Shown here piece after piece: positions 59,301 through 64,000 of a stretch of DNA of 64,000 bases. The notes beneath the pieces were generated by a model. The model saw only the letters and a list, made by a program, of their open reading frames with translations. It did no database searches and had not been told where the DNA came from. The first letter of the stretch is position 1, and each line of letters starts with the position of its first letter. The stretch is taken from positions 13,823,361 through 13,887,360 of the forward strand of contig OX336343.1 in NCBI GenBank assembly GCA_946902875.1, in the 5' to 3' direction. The position numbers and the translations under genes were made by a program. Origin of the DNA: Nematopogon swammerdamellus (taxonomy: Eukaryota > Arthropoda > Insecta > Lepidoptera > Adelidae).

Positions 59301-59583
59301 TATAAATAGATTGAGAGACTCACCTAAAAGAAATGCGTAACCCCAAGGCATGATACTGTTCACACGTGGCCAGTCCAACGCCGACACTATCTTGTTTTTC
59401 GGCAGGTCGTTCTTAGCTGTGACAATATTTCCACTAAGAAAACATTCGGGATATAAATTTATTCACAAATTATTTGAAAATGTTCACTCACATTTCCCGG
59501 TACAGTATTTGAGGATCGCAGGAGTAGAAGGAAAAAGGCACATCAGCGTCACAAAGAGCATAGCAGACGCAGAGTCGCGGATG
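32261..59583 (-). CDS. Indy-like: Gene B: SLC13 / INDY-like transporter, last five exons
   Basis: Second SLC13 carrier, minus strand, partial: its N-terminal half should lie beyond 64000. Exons in transcript order: 59583-59492, 59416-59324, 58253-58060, 55655-55518, 32389-32261. Exon lengths are 92, 93, 194, 138 and 129 bases with phases identical to gene A exons 11-15. The frame is open to a TAG stop. Landmarks: PWGYAFLLGGGFALSTAATK, the hairpin ITNFASNVAVANVVCPVAME with the Ser-Asn-Val motif kept, and NPLWLCLVSGVSASFCFVLP with VGTPGN. This suggests a working sodium-coupled carrier of citrate-cycle acids in the plasma membrane. The last intron is 23 kb and holds the palindromic arrays and both Transib elements. 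Confidence 0.88.
32457..32720. mobile_element. MITE, ~264 bp
   Basis: AACTAAAAGTTCCCTTCGCC near 32462 and its reverse complement GGCGAAGGGAACTTTTAGTT near 32697, with arms of about 35 bp ending in TATGTTGGCTCC. The centre holds smaller AT-rich palindromes (TAGGTAATATTATTACCTA). It lies 68 bp upstream of the gene B terminal exon. Confidence 0.75.
33329..33411 (+). other. Possible exon fragment, THAP-like zinc-finger start
   Basis: Acceptor-like GTTTCTGCAG, then codons for CVRGCMNRSGSGSNRELTLF and SLPAPIER, ending at a strong donor GTAAGT. CxxxC, then a basic stretch and L-F-x-L-P, resembles the first part of a THAP domain. Just upstream, an ATG frame (MAPRFCSVYAAA, then stop) looks like the same domain start one base out of frame, so this may be a broken copy. 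No further exon was found. Confidence 0.3.
33420..34540. other. No gene recognised; GC-rich block at 33590-33670
   Basis: A CpG-rich segment (GGGCGCGGCCGCGCGGCGCA) stands out against AT-rich flanks, followed by TATAAATGG at about 33732. It might be a promoter remnant or a TE edge. No open frame supports a gene. Confidence 0.3.
34545..35290. repeat. Dispersed TTGAGCAGT / AATCTGACCATTTGAAA repeats
   Basis: CTCAACCTAGTTGAGCAGTC-type short palindromes at 34545, 34605 and 35165-35290 (also 32955-33060), and a small tandem of AATCTGACCATTTGAAA at 34965-35035. GAAGTCACC with AGGAGGTTTCCATAATTTTA (34755-34885) is a partial copy of the hairpin at 36640. Confidence 0.5.
35372..35884. mobile_element. 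Non-autonomous element, AGGTTTCCGTAT family, ~510 bp
   Basis: Begins AGGTTTCCGTATCCCGTATG, includes GTCCGTCCGTCCGTCCGTC, and ends GATACGGAAACCTCCGTGCG followed by ACTCGCACTTGACAG. A second, similar copy of nearly equal length is at 63242-63750. No coding capacity. Confidence 0.7.
35888..36076. mobile_element. Same family, inverted partial copy
   Basis: TTGTTGTTATATCCGCCATA through GGACAGACAGACGGACGG to GATACGGAAACCT is the reverse complement of 35372-35540. Together the two copies form a ~700-bp inverted pair. Confidence 0.7.
36110..36240 (-). repeat. LINE 3'-end fragment
   Basis: AACCAGCATTGGGTCGCTTT and CAGAGCCAAATTCACGTCTC match the 3' end of the minus-strand LINE fragment at 51940-52020. 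Confidence 0.55.
36640..37030. repeat. Nested perfect-looking hairpin, ~390 bp
   Basis: Outer arms ACCAGGGCAGCAGAAATTGA...AGGAGGTTTCCATAATTTTA and their complement near 36960-37000; inside these, TAAGTTAATCGCTATT pairs with itself on both sides; innermost, AATAATAGGTGCCAGGATTT and GGCCAGGGAGAG pair around 36830. This makes three hairpins within one another. Confidence 0.8.
37331..40258. mobile_element. Large foldback P1: palindrome of ~106-bp repeat arrays
   Basis: Outer ends ATCAGTGATAGGAATAGGTA (37331) and the complement near 40159. Left arm (37450-38510): about 10 units of GTGGCCGCCATTTTGAACTT...ATCGATATCTGGGTGTCTGT...GGCTCTGAATACGAATCTGT, period about 106 bp. A hinge at 38511-38535 (TTTTTTATGTTAACTACATA) is followed by a right arm (38536-40030) of about 14 units in opposite orientation. 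Short open frames here (MAAILNFLVTGPIAFKID-like) are products of the repeat. Confidence 0.9.
40259..40509. other. Spacer between foldbacks P1 and P2
   Basis: About 250 bp of non-repeat sequence, including a hairpin-prone GCGGGGCGCGATATGGG. No gene recognised. Confidence 0.5.
40510..43760. mobile_element. Large foldback P2: second copy of the repeat-array palindrome
   Basis: Starts at CATGGTGTTATAATTTCGCG exactly as P1 does at 37440, with a forward array 40520-42005 (about 14 units), the same hinge at 42006-42035, a reverse array 42036-43540, and the same ~220-bp right flank (to GTTCAGTAAAAACTA) as P1. The outermost 109 bp of the P1 left end are absent. Unit-by-unit variants (for example TTGCTTGCAAAATCG) are shared by P1 and P2, so the pair arose by duplication. 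Confidence 0.9.
43761..44132. other. Unassigned 370 bp left of Transib 1
   Basis: No gene recognised. Contains a short inverted CCGGCTACACC / GGCGTAGCCGG near 44060-44090. Confidence 0.4.
44138..48263 (-). mobile_element. Transib 1: 4.1-kb near-palindromic Transib-type element
   Basis: Ends CACTATGGATCGAGAAACGG (44138) and its complement (to 48263) begin with CACTATGG, a Transib-type terminus. The 5-bp GC-rich duplication CGGCG flanks it (44133-44137, 48264-48268). Arms of about 1.4-1.6 kb (44138-45720 and 46530-48263) are nearly identical reverse complements: mirrored 69-codon frames at 44288-44497 and 47904-48113 differ at one residue. A smaller inner hairpin lies at 46600-46850. Only an N-terminal transposase-like piece remains, so mobility would need help in trans. 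Confidence 0.85.
45937..46485 (-). pseudogene. Transib-like transposase N-terminal fragment (tentative)
   Basis: 182 codons in the centre of Transib 1. FKCKFETWLTSDIKWP is placed like RMDERFCENNKQWLDGSVTF of the intact element next door, and QQKRRRTAHLCTENDFDELA like SERTKRVKTKDLRESTSIDV. Identity is low, so homology is inferred from order and spacing. No DDE part follows. Confidence 0.45.
48495..50914 (-). CDS. Transib transposase, RAG1-like, 694 residues
   Basis: DDE transposase that should cut at the element ends by a hairpin mechanism and insert into GC-rich sites in the nucleus. Exon 1: 50914-50896 (MEPSSAG), donor GTATGT. Exon 2: 50560-48495, acceptor TTTGTTTCAG. The sum is 2085 bases, exactly 695 codons with stop. 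The unspliced frame would start at 50681, but its first 40 residues are Phe-rich intron translation. Visible motifs: KWGFDGSSGHSAYKQAF (Asp279), IIWQNPRPASTRYCRPLKIE, SMIDGKVCNALTGTKSTQKC (Asp383), CYVCGAT, LIVDSPKPGFGNTNDGNTAR, LHKFLIHG, and LTEEAQEARNKDFKKYREHY (Glu592). Cys-x2-Cys plus His-x4-His match the RAG1 zinc site. The tail is acidic. No stop or frameshift, so it may be active or recently active. Confidence 0.95.
50561..50895 (-). other. Intron of the Transib 2 transposase gene
   Basis: 335 bases, GT (GTATGT) to AG (TTTCAG), phase 1. Removing it gives the Met-Glu-Pro-Ser-Ser-Ala-Gly-Thr-Ser-Ser start and keeps the frame. Confidence 0.8.
51193..51590. mobile_element. AGGGTTTCGTAT-family non-autonomous element
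   Basis: TTAGGGTTTCGTATCCGGTA, then TCTGTCCGTCCGTCCGTCTG, ending GCGATACGGAACCCTCGGTG and ACTTGCACTTGGCCGG. Related to, but shorter than, the copies at 35372 and 63242. Confidence 0.65.
51919..52530 (-). mobile_element. LINE 3' fragment with poly(A), minus strand
   Basis: A 20-base T run at 51919-51939 is the poly(A) tail. Upstream on the minus strand is the last part of a reverse transcriptase (52023-52530). Confidence 0.75.
52023..52530 (-). pseudogene. LINE reverse transcriptase C-terminal part
   Basis: LFLLYKTQIRPVMEYCSHIW, then LDSIQRRAIRLVGDPKLTDG, SLSLFYRYYHGRCSAELASL and FVVDIGLLRTHRFSKSFLCR, the usual post-RT region of Jockey/CR1-group LINEs. 5'-truncated: the RT catalytic part is absent. 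The frame is open for about 165 codons, so the insertion is fairly young. Confidence 0.8.
52540..53180 (+). repeat. Diverged 3' UTR of the CR1-type LINE
   Basis: AAAGGCTCTATACACACCTG, TTTTGCTCTCAACCTGTATT and TAATCGAACCGGACAGAACA match 27475-27700 in the same order. It lacks the coding region. Confidence 0.65.
53181..53790. repeat. Two direct copies of a LINE-tail-like repeat
   Basis: ACGCGCATCACGCAAAAACC followed by ACTGAACGGAATTAGACGAA at 53318, and ACGCGCATCTCGCAAAAACC with the same continuation at 53662, both after CATATAATAAAATCGTA-type starts. Confidence 0.65.
53930..55472. mobile_element. Foldback of tandem GGCGAGGCCGAAGGCCGAGC arrays with internal coding remnant
   Basis: Outer inverted ends GCCCGCGGCTTCGCTCGCGT (53939) and ACGCGAGCGGAGCCGCGGGC (about 55466). 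Left arm (53970-54530): ~9 units of ~62 bp, each AAGTAAGTAACTAAGGGCGA...CCGAGCTGCGTTCAGGAAG. Right arm (55120-55440): ~5 units in opposite orientation. A single-copy centre (54540-55110) carries a protein remnant. The element ends 46 bp from the donor of the gene B penultimate exon. Confidence 0.85.
54560..55034 (+). pseudogene. TE-derived protein remnant (GKRPD...WD-x-T type)
   Basis: LEPCGYFRLDGKRPDAITLV, PWTKGSSLMWDATFVLTLAP and AGAAEAGAESLKRSKYRNII, then after a frameshift near 54835 VETHGPWSSEAKRG and QRVSLAIQRGNAASALRTF. I recognise this as a protein block repeated in many invertebrate genomes next to retroelement sequences. The D...WD-x-T...E spacing hints at a PD-(D/E)XK-like nuclease, but that is inference. 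Confidence 0.5.
55518..55655 (-). CDS. Indy-like: Gene B penultimate exon
   Basis: Acceptor GATGAAACAG, donor GTTAGT. Encodes ARVIKMNPLWLCLVSGVSAS, FCFVLPVGTPGNLIVQSALN and MPTSKM. Same 138 bases and phase 0 as gene A exon 14. A foldback ends 46 bp downstream and a SINE begins 38 bp upstream. Confidence 0.92.
55693..56062 (-). mobile_element. Composite SINE, most complete copy (tRNA-like head + 5S-like segment)
   Basis: Minus strand: GTCAGCCTCGGTAGTTCAGT (tRNA A-box-like), then GTTAAGCAACGCTGAGCGCG, GTCATTAGTTGGATGGGTGA and CCGC, which follow the 5S rRNA internal promoter order (box A, intermediate element, box C). Next is GATTCCACGTAAAACTGCAG and a ~230-bp shared body ending in an A/T-rich tail. 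Confidence 0.8.
56843..57065. mobile_element. Foldback ~220 bp
   Basis: TTTGATGACTATAGCGCATA, AAACCAGGTACTCCTGAG and TTCACCGTAGAACAAAATG occur on both sides as reverse complements around a short TTTAGTTTAGTATGGG hinge. Confidence 0.75.
57070..58059. other. Gene B intron sequence, nothing recognised
   Basis: AT-rich, with a short GC stretch near 57140-57190 (GTGCCGGGCCGCTCCTCTGC). No protein, RNA or clear repeat apart from the small GGCAAAGCC triplet repeat at 58013-58042. Confidence 0.4.
58060..58253 (-). CDS. Indy-like: Gene B exon with second Na-site hairpin
   Basis: Acceptor AACTGGCAG, donor GTTAGT. Encodes GGFALSTAATKSGLTKNLGH, SLEGLSSMPAAIVVAVLIIF, then TMFITNFASNVAVANVVCPV. 194 bases. 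A triple GGCAAAGCC-type repeat sits just past the donor (58013-58042). Confidence 0.92.
58270..59320. other. Gene B intron with a TE-tail fragment
   Basis: CCCCCGGCACAAAATGAGAG and TGTCTGTGTGTGTGTCTGTC, then CCAAACGGATGAAACGATTT (58290-58430) looks like a short repetitive-element end. The rest is unremarkable. Confidence 0.4.
59324..59416 (-). CDS. Indy-like: Gene B exon (PWGYAFLLG)
   Basis: Acceptor TTGTCACAG, donor GTGAGT. Encodes KNDLPKNKIVSALDWPRVNS then IMPWGYAFLLG. It matches the INDY VPWGLVFLLG block. Confidence 0.9.
59492..59583 (-). CDS. Indy-like: Gene B exon (IRDSASAMLFVTLM)
   Basis: Acceptor AATGTTCCAG, donor GTGAGT. Encodes IRDSASAMLFVTLMCLFPST then PAILKYCTGK; compare DIRNSMPTIFVVVMCFMLPA of INDY. 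It is the most upstream exon of gene B that I can find in the window. Confidence 0.9.
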
Positions 59584-59702
59584 CTGGAACATTTTTCACG
59601 TTATCATCATCATTACTAATAATAAATCTGTAAGGGATGATCATGGAGTAAGTTACTTGGTTTTATGAGATATTGCGTTTGTGGACTCTATGTATTTTTT
59701 TA

Positions 59703-60044
59703 TTTTTTTTATGGAAACTTGACACGGTTGGCTACATCACCTACAACATCCGTGATGTCAGCCCATAACACCGGGTGAACTAGGTGCCATGTCAGTGCTT
59801 CCCTTCATTTCGCGCCGGCTACACTGAACTGGACGGAAAACACGAACTATTTACATAGCCGTTTCGACCGACGTTTCGCTCAGTGCGGTGGTACCAACCC
59901 GGCCGGGATAAACCCTACCACCTAGTAAGGTATGAAGGGAAGGGACCTACAGTTTAACGTGGAATCCGAACCACGGTCAGCCTCCAACAGTCGGGCGGTC
60001 ATCCATCCAATAACTGACCGCACCATTAAGCTGCCGAGGCTGAC
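59703..60044 (-). mobile_element. Composite SINE, copy with partial 5S segment
   Basis: Minus strand: GTCAGCCTCGGCAGCTTAAT, then GGTGCGGTCAGTTATTGGAT and GGATGACCGCC. The 5S box A part (GTTAAGCAACGC) is absent while box C is present. Body as in the other copies. Confidence 0.75.
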
Positions 60045-60144
60045 GATCCCTTAGTCGAGATGCAGTGGGGCTATTCTTTTTAAGTACCGACCCCACACGG
60101 TACAATTATTTTTATGATATTCATTTTTAAGTTAAATTAGTATG

Positions 60145-60353
60145 ATATTCATTTTTAAGTTTCCGGATTAACAGTAGGTTTAAAGACTTACATAAGTCGA
60201 CGCTTCGCCCGCTACGTCACGGGCTTCATCAGGAACTGCGGGAGTTCCTGGAGCCGACGTCTGGTGTCCGTTGTGCCAGACGTCAAACAGAAAACGTCGA
60301 CTTATGTAAGTCTTTAAACCTACTGTTAATCCGGAAACTTAAAAATGAATATA
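60145..60353. mobile_element. MITE ~210 bp
   Basis: TTCATTTTTAAGTTTCCGGA, TTAACAGTAGGTTTAAAGAC and TTACATAAGTCGACG at the left recur as the reverse complement at 60297-60353. The middle has a GGAACTGCGGGAGTTCC hairpin. Confidence 0.85.
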
Positions 60354-61029
60354 ATTAATATCTATGTATGATACTAAAACTAAACTGACGATTTAATAAT
60401 AAATCTTTATAAGGGATGGCCATGGCGTAAGTTACTTTGTTTTATGAGATATTGCGTTTGTGGACTCTATGTATGATACTAAAACTAAACTGACGATTTT
60501 TAGAAATATTCTCTGAATGTATGTTCCTCCATAACACTTAATCCGATCATCCGAATTCGATGAAAGTTAGTACAAACACATTTTACTATACGGGACACAG
60601 GATAGGCTGAATAAAATTTAGTTCCGGTTACGCTAAGATGGGGCTCTCAGACAAACCGAATTGTTGCGCGCGCCGAAATAAAGGTACGGTAGCGGGCTTA
60701 CTTACTTTCTTCTTCATAAATACGAATTTCACGCGAGCGAAGCCGCAGGCAAAAGTTAGTTTTATAAAATAAGATAGACAATATTTGACCACTCATGATG
60801 TCTCATATCGGCCGGCCATACACCTTAGCGTAACCGGAACTGAATTTTATTTAGCCTATCCTGTGTCACCTTAAATGTCCTTATACTAAGTTTCATCCAA
60901 TTCGGATGATCGGTTTAAGAGTTATGGACGTACATACATACAGATAGATTTCTAAAAATCGTCAATTTAGTTTTAGCATCATATATTGAGTCTTCATGAC
61001 CATCCCTCACACATTTATTATTAGTATAG

Positions 61030-62135
61030 CAACACTACAGTCATTGACGATCTTTAATAAAGTCGAGTAAAATGTTTTATTTTTATTTTGTGCACTTGAG
61101 TAATCTGCATATAGCAGGCATCAAGCTGAAAGGTCGTATCTACAAACGTGTTTTTACAGGAGAGCAAAAATAAGATTCAAAATTAGTTAATTGCTGGCCA
61201 ACTCCATGATTGCTGGTAACTTTTTTGTTGAAATGACTGGGTTTTTACCTTTTGGCAGGATTATAGGTAATAATCAGACATTTTTATCGGATTTAAATAA
61301 ATAAATAAATAAATGAACCATTTATTTCACACATGAATTACATTTTACAAACAATTTAACTATGCTAAGACTTAAAATGAGTGAAAAAGGATGTAGGCAC
61401 AGATTATACAATGTTATGAACATGGTCCATACCATTGTTTCTGATTTTAAGCCTACCCTAGTACACATAATTGATTTGACAGTCAAGGAACAACAGTACG
61501 TAAAGAAAAGAAGAAAAAATACTAATTTAACAACGAGCACACAATATATGCGTAACCAATAACAACAACAACGATACCCAATGAACAAAATTATAACAGA
61601 TTAAAAGAAAAAAAAATATATAATACATGATCTTATACCCCGTTCATCCTAGGAACTAATGCCGAGCGGTTTTTTGCTCTCGCAACGGTTATTAGTTTAT
61701 TACTCTTCTTTACACAGGACACAAGGTTGTGTTTGTGAGTCATACGTGTATGCGAAATTCATCTCAAAACTATAACTATAACGGAAATAAATCTTTGATT
61801 AGTTTGTACTAATGATTACATTCTATAAAATAGTAAATAAGAAAACAAAATTATAAATTTAATTTATTATTTATTTTTAATGCCAGTGAAGTAATAAACT
61901 TTGGTTACTATAATAGCAAATTAGCTTCCATTGCGCTTCTTTTTGGTCATTTTGGACTTCATTGCAGCCAAAGGAATCACTTGTGGTACTCCTCTTAGTA
62001 GCAGCCGCATGTGGCAAGATAATGTTAAAGTTTTTGTACTGCGAAGTTATAACGCCGCCGGCCGGGATCACACAAATGTTTTGAAGTCATAGTTACTTAA
62101 GAAGAACACTTTTGTAAGCAGCGTAAACTTTTTTA
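61030..62135. other. Gene B intron/upstream sequence, nothing recognised
   Basis: Contains an (AAAT)n run at 61293-61315, probably the tail of a short insertion, and AT-rich sequence. Overlapping 66- and 88-codon frames on opposite strands at 61322-61588 show no family signature. Confidence 0.4.
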
Positions 62136-62139
62136 TGTA

Positions 62140-62320
62140 ATCTGGTATAGGTGGCTGAGTTGGAAGGGCTAAAGCACATGTTCCGACCAGCCAATATCAC
62201 CTCCGAGAAGGTAGGTGCTATACCGGAGACTTCCCTTTGAATTTCTGGCTATACTGGACTAGAGGAGAACACAACCGCGGGCTGCTATGGGGCGATCTTA
62301 CATCCGGTACAGTGTACGGT
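62140..62320 (-). mobile_element. tRNA-type SINE, 5'-truncated
   Basis: GACCAGCCAATATCACCTCC and GAGAAGGTAGGTGCTATACC are the reverse complement of the 3' half of the SINE at 6472-6882 (near 6780-6830). The A-rich tail is at 62130-62145. Confidence 0.75.
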
Positions 62321-63240
62321 CGTCATTGTCATTTTACCAAATGAACTACGTTATACCAGTCCGAAGGTGAAAATATTGTTGAATATTCACTAGCATGTTC
62401 TGTCGTGGGGTGCATACTATCGCACTCCATGTGTGTGTGCCCTGGTTCCAAAAACATCAGGTCATAAGTTTCAATGGTGTCATAAGTGCGTACAGCGCAT
62501 AAAAGTGCACACGCTAGGATATAATTTGATGTTTTGGCTTGGACACGAAAAAAAAATTAGGCATGTGTCACAGACCGAGCAACATTATTATTTAAGAAGT
62601 TCAATAAGCACGTTCCAATTTCATTCGAATTTTCGAATTTTATTTGATGTAGATTAAACACATGAAATAAAATTCTGGGGTCAAGAATAAATAGCGTACA
62701 ATATTGTGTGCTCTTCCATACTAATTAAACTTATAAGGGCGAAACTCACAGGGAAAATGAACAAAAGAGCGTATCTCGTACATTTGCCCTTTCAGTATGA
62801 AAATGTTTAAGAGTTTTTGGGGCGTAAGTCCCCATAAGACCTTTTAGCTCGTAAGTGAGGTAAAGAATTGTGGAAAATACGCCCTTATGTTAGGGGCTAT
62901 CTAGTACTTATAGTGGAGTTACGCTTACGCCATTTCAGTATGTTGTAGAGGTAGTTAAAATATGGCGAATCGCACCAAAAAACTTATTTTCGAAAATTCT
63001 GTAGATACGACCTTTCAGCTTGATGCCCACTTATATCATATAGTATTGATTAGATGTCGGATGTCACTGTAACTCGATGCCGCGTCGTAAGCGTTTCTCC
63101 CAGATTCATTTTCATTCCACAACATGCTGACCGCAGGTTTGTGCCCCTTTTCAACTTTAGCAAAAGTCTCGTTGAAAAGTACAAATTTTCTTGAGAAATA
63201 GAAACCATTCATAGCCAATTTTGGTACCGATATTACTTTT
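62321..63240. other. Nothing recognised
   Basis: No protein or repeat that I can support. Short open frames on both strands only. An upstream exon of gene B could be here or beyond 64000, but no SLC13 block was found. Confidence 0.35.
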
Positions 63241-63241
63241 T

Positions 63242-63750
63242 AGGTTTCAGTCTCCCGTACGGAAGCCTATTACTAAGTCTCCGCCCTCCGTCCGTCCGTC
63301 CGTCCGTCTGTCCGAGGGCTGTATCTCTTGAACCTTAATAGGTAGCTCGTTGAAATTTTCACATAATATGTGTTCCTATGGCGGATATAACAACAAATAA
63401 GAAAAAATAAGAAAATGTTAAAAATTAAGGAGGGCTCCCATACAACATACATCCGAAAAATCAATTAGTCACGCTACTAAATAATAGATGGCGCCACAGG
63501 CTCTTATACATTGTATTGTTGAAAGACAAAAGATAGCCGCTCAATTTCCAACGACCTCATTGACGTGCTGTCATTTTCCCACCGTAAATTGCGATCGACC
63601 TCATCGAGGCTTCTCTTCGATCGTCCAACATAATATCTTCGACATTAAAATTCGAAGACCATGCCACCTGAGCGGATAGGCCGATATTATTGATAGCGGA
63701 TAGATACGGAAACCTCCGTGCGCGAGTAAAACTCGCACTTGACAGATTTT
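63242..63750. mobile_element. Non-autonomous AGGTTTCCGTAT-family element, second full copy
   Basis: AGGTTTCAGTCTCCCGTACG at the left, CGTCCGTCCGTCCGTCTGTC, GATGGCGCCACAGGCTCTTA, and GATACGGAAACCTCCGTGCG then ACTCGCACTTGACAG at the right. Collinear with 35372-35884. Confidence 0.75.
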
Positions 63751-64000
63751 TGCATTTCGGCAGTGTAGAGCGCGCTAGTAGGACTATTGTTTTTTTGTCA
63801 ATGACGTGTTTGGGATAATGAACACAAGCATCGCAAGCACAGCTTTCACACGTGTGAGGTTCTTATTCTGAGGCTGTTGGGTGAGCGGTAGCATGAGCTT
63901 CACACTTGTCTTGTTCGGCTTGGGCTGTCGATGTGTTTTTAATTTGTACTCTCCTGTAGAGCACGGAACAGCAACGCGGCTTCCTTTACCTATAATAAAA
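63751..64000 (-). other. Unassigned, possible exon edge
   Basis: On the minus strand an acceptor-like TTTATTATAG at about 63990 is followed by an open frame (KGSRVAVPCSTGEYKLKTHR...) of about 70 codons. It does not match any SLC13 block, so I leave it unassigned. Confidence 0.25.

Larger units (their letters stand above)
59612..61022. mobile_element. Foldback ~1.4 kb interrupted by SINE and MITE
   Basis: Ends CTAATAATAAATCTGTAAGG at 59617 and CCTCACACATTTATTATTAG at 61019. Inner inverted matches: AACTGACGATTTTTAGAAAT (60490) with ATTTCTAAAAATCGTCAATT (60945), and GACACAGGATAGGCTGAATA (60593) with TATTTAGCCTATCCTGTGTC (60848). The left arm is duplicated around insertions at 59703 and 60145. 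Confidence 0.65.

Noticed and set aside
63751..64000. Upstream exon of gene B at the right edge
   Set aside because: An acceptor-like site and open frame exist, but no SLC13 block can be aligned in any minus-strand frame.

Overview
The window looks like intron-rich insect nuclear DNA, most likely from a moth or butterfly. This is inferred from an AT-rich background, GT-AG introns, Transib and piggyBac transposons, CR1/Jockey-type LINEs, and dispersed short repeats with a GGCCAAGTGCGAGT edge of a kind I associate with Lepidoptera. There is no operon structure, CRISPR array or other prokaryotic feature.

The host content is two convergent genes of the SLC13 (INDY, sodium/di-tricarboxylate cotransporter) family. 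Gene A (+) can be assembled from 15 exons between 1215 and 31933. All junctions keep frame and the product is 573 residues, the size of Drosophila INDY. Thirteen exons are packed into 1.2-5.6 kb; exons 14 and 15 lie after introns of 11.3 and 14.8 kb that are filled with transposable elements. Gene B (-) shows its last five exons (59583 back to 32261); the rest should lie beyond the right edge. Its penultimate exons have the same lengths (194 and 138 bases) and phases as in gene A, so the genes are old paralogues. Their stop codons are only 327 bp apart. Gene B keeps the Ser-Asn motif of the second sodium-site hairpin, whereas gene A has lost the Ser-Asn signature in both hairpins.

Almost everything else is mobile or repetitive DNA. 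5.2-10 kb: a Harbinger-type MITE, a foldback element with a SINE inside it, and a 1.9-kb satellite with a ~300-bp higher-order period. 10.4-15.5 kb: a decayed Ty3/gypsy element whose integrase is split by a piggyBac copy with TTAA ends. 15.9-20.1 kb: YqaJ-like and MULE-like remnants, MITEs and SINEs. 21.8-29.8 kb: a CR1-type LINE with a two-part ORF1, then a Jockey-type LINE. 30-37 kb: foldbacks and SINEs. 37.3-43.8 kb: a large palindrome built of ~106-bp repeats, present twice in tandem. 44.1-51.2 kb: two adjacent Transib-type transposons, one a 4.1-kb near-palindrome, the other with an apparently intact 694-residue RAG1-like transposase, both in CGGCG target sites. 51-64 kb: LINE tails, a foldback made of tandem repeats, and SINEs that combine tRNA-like and 5S-rRNA-like segments.

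The strongest candidates for a second look are the intact Transib copy and its palindromic neighbour, the motif-deficient INDY paralogue, and the composite tRNA/5S SINE family.
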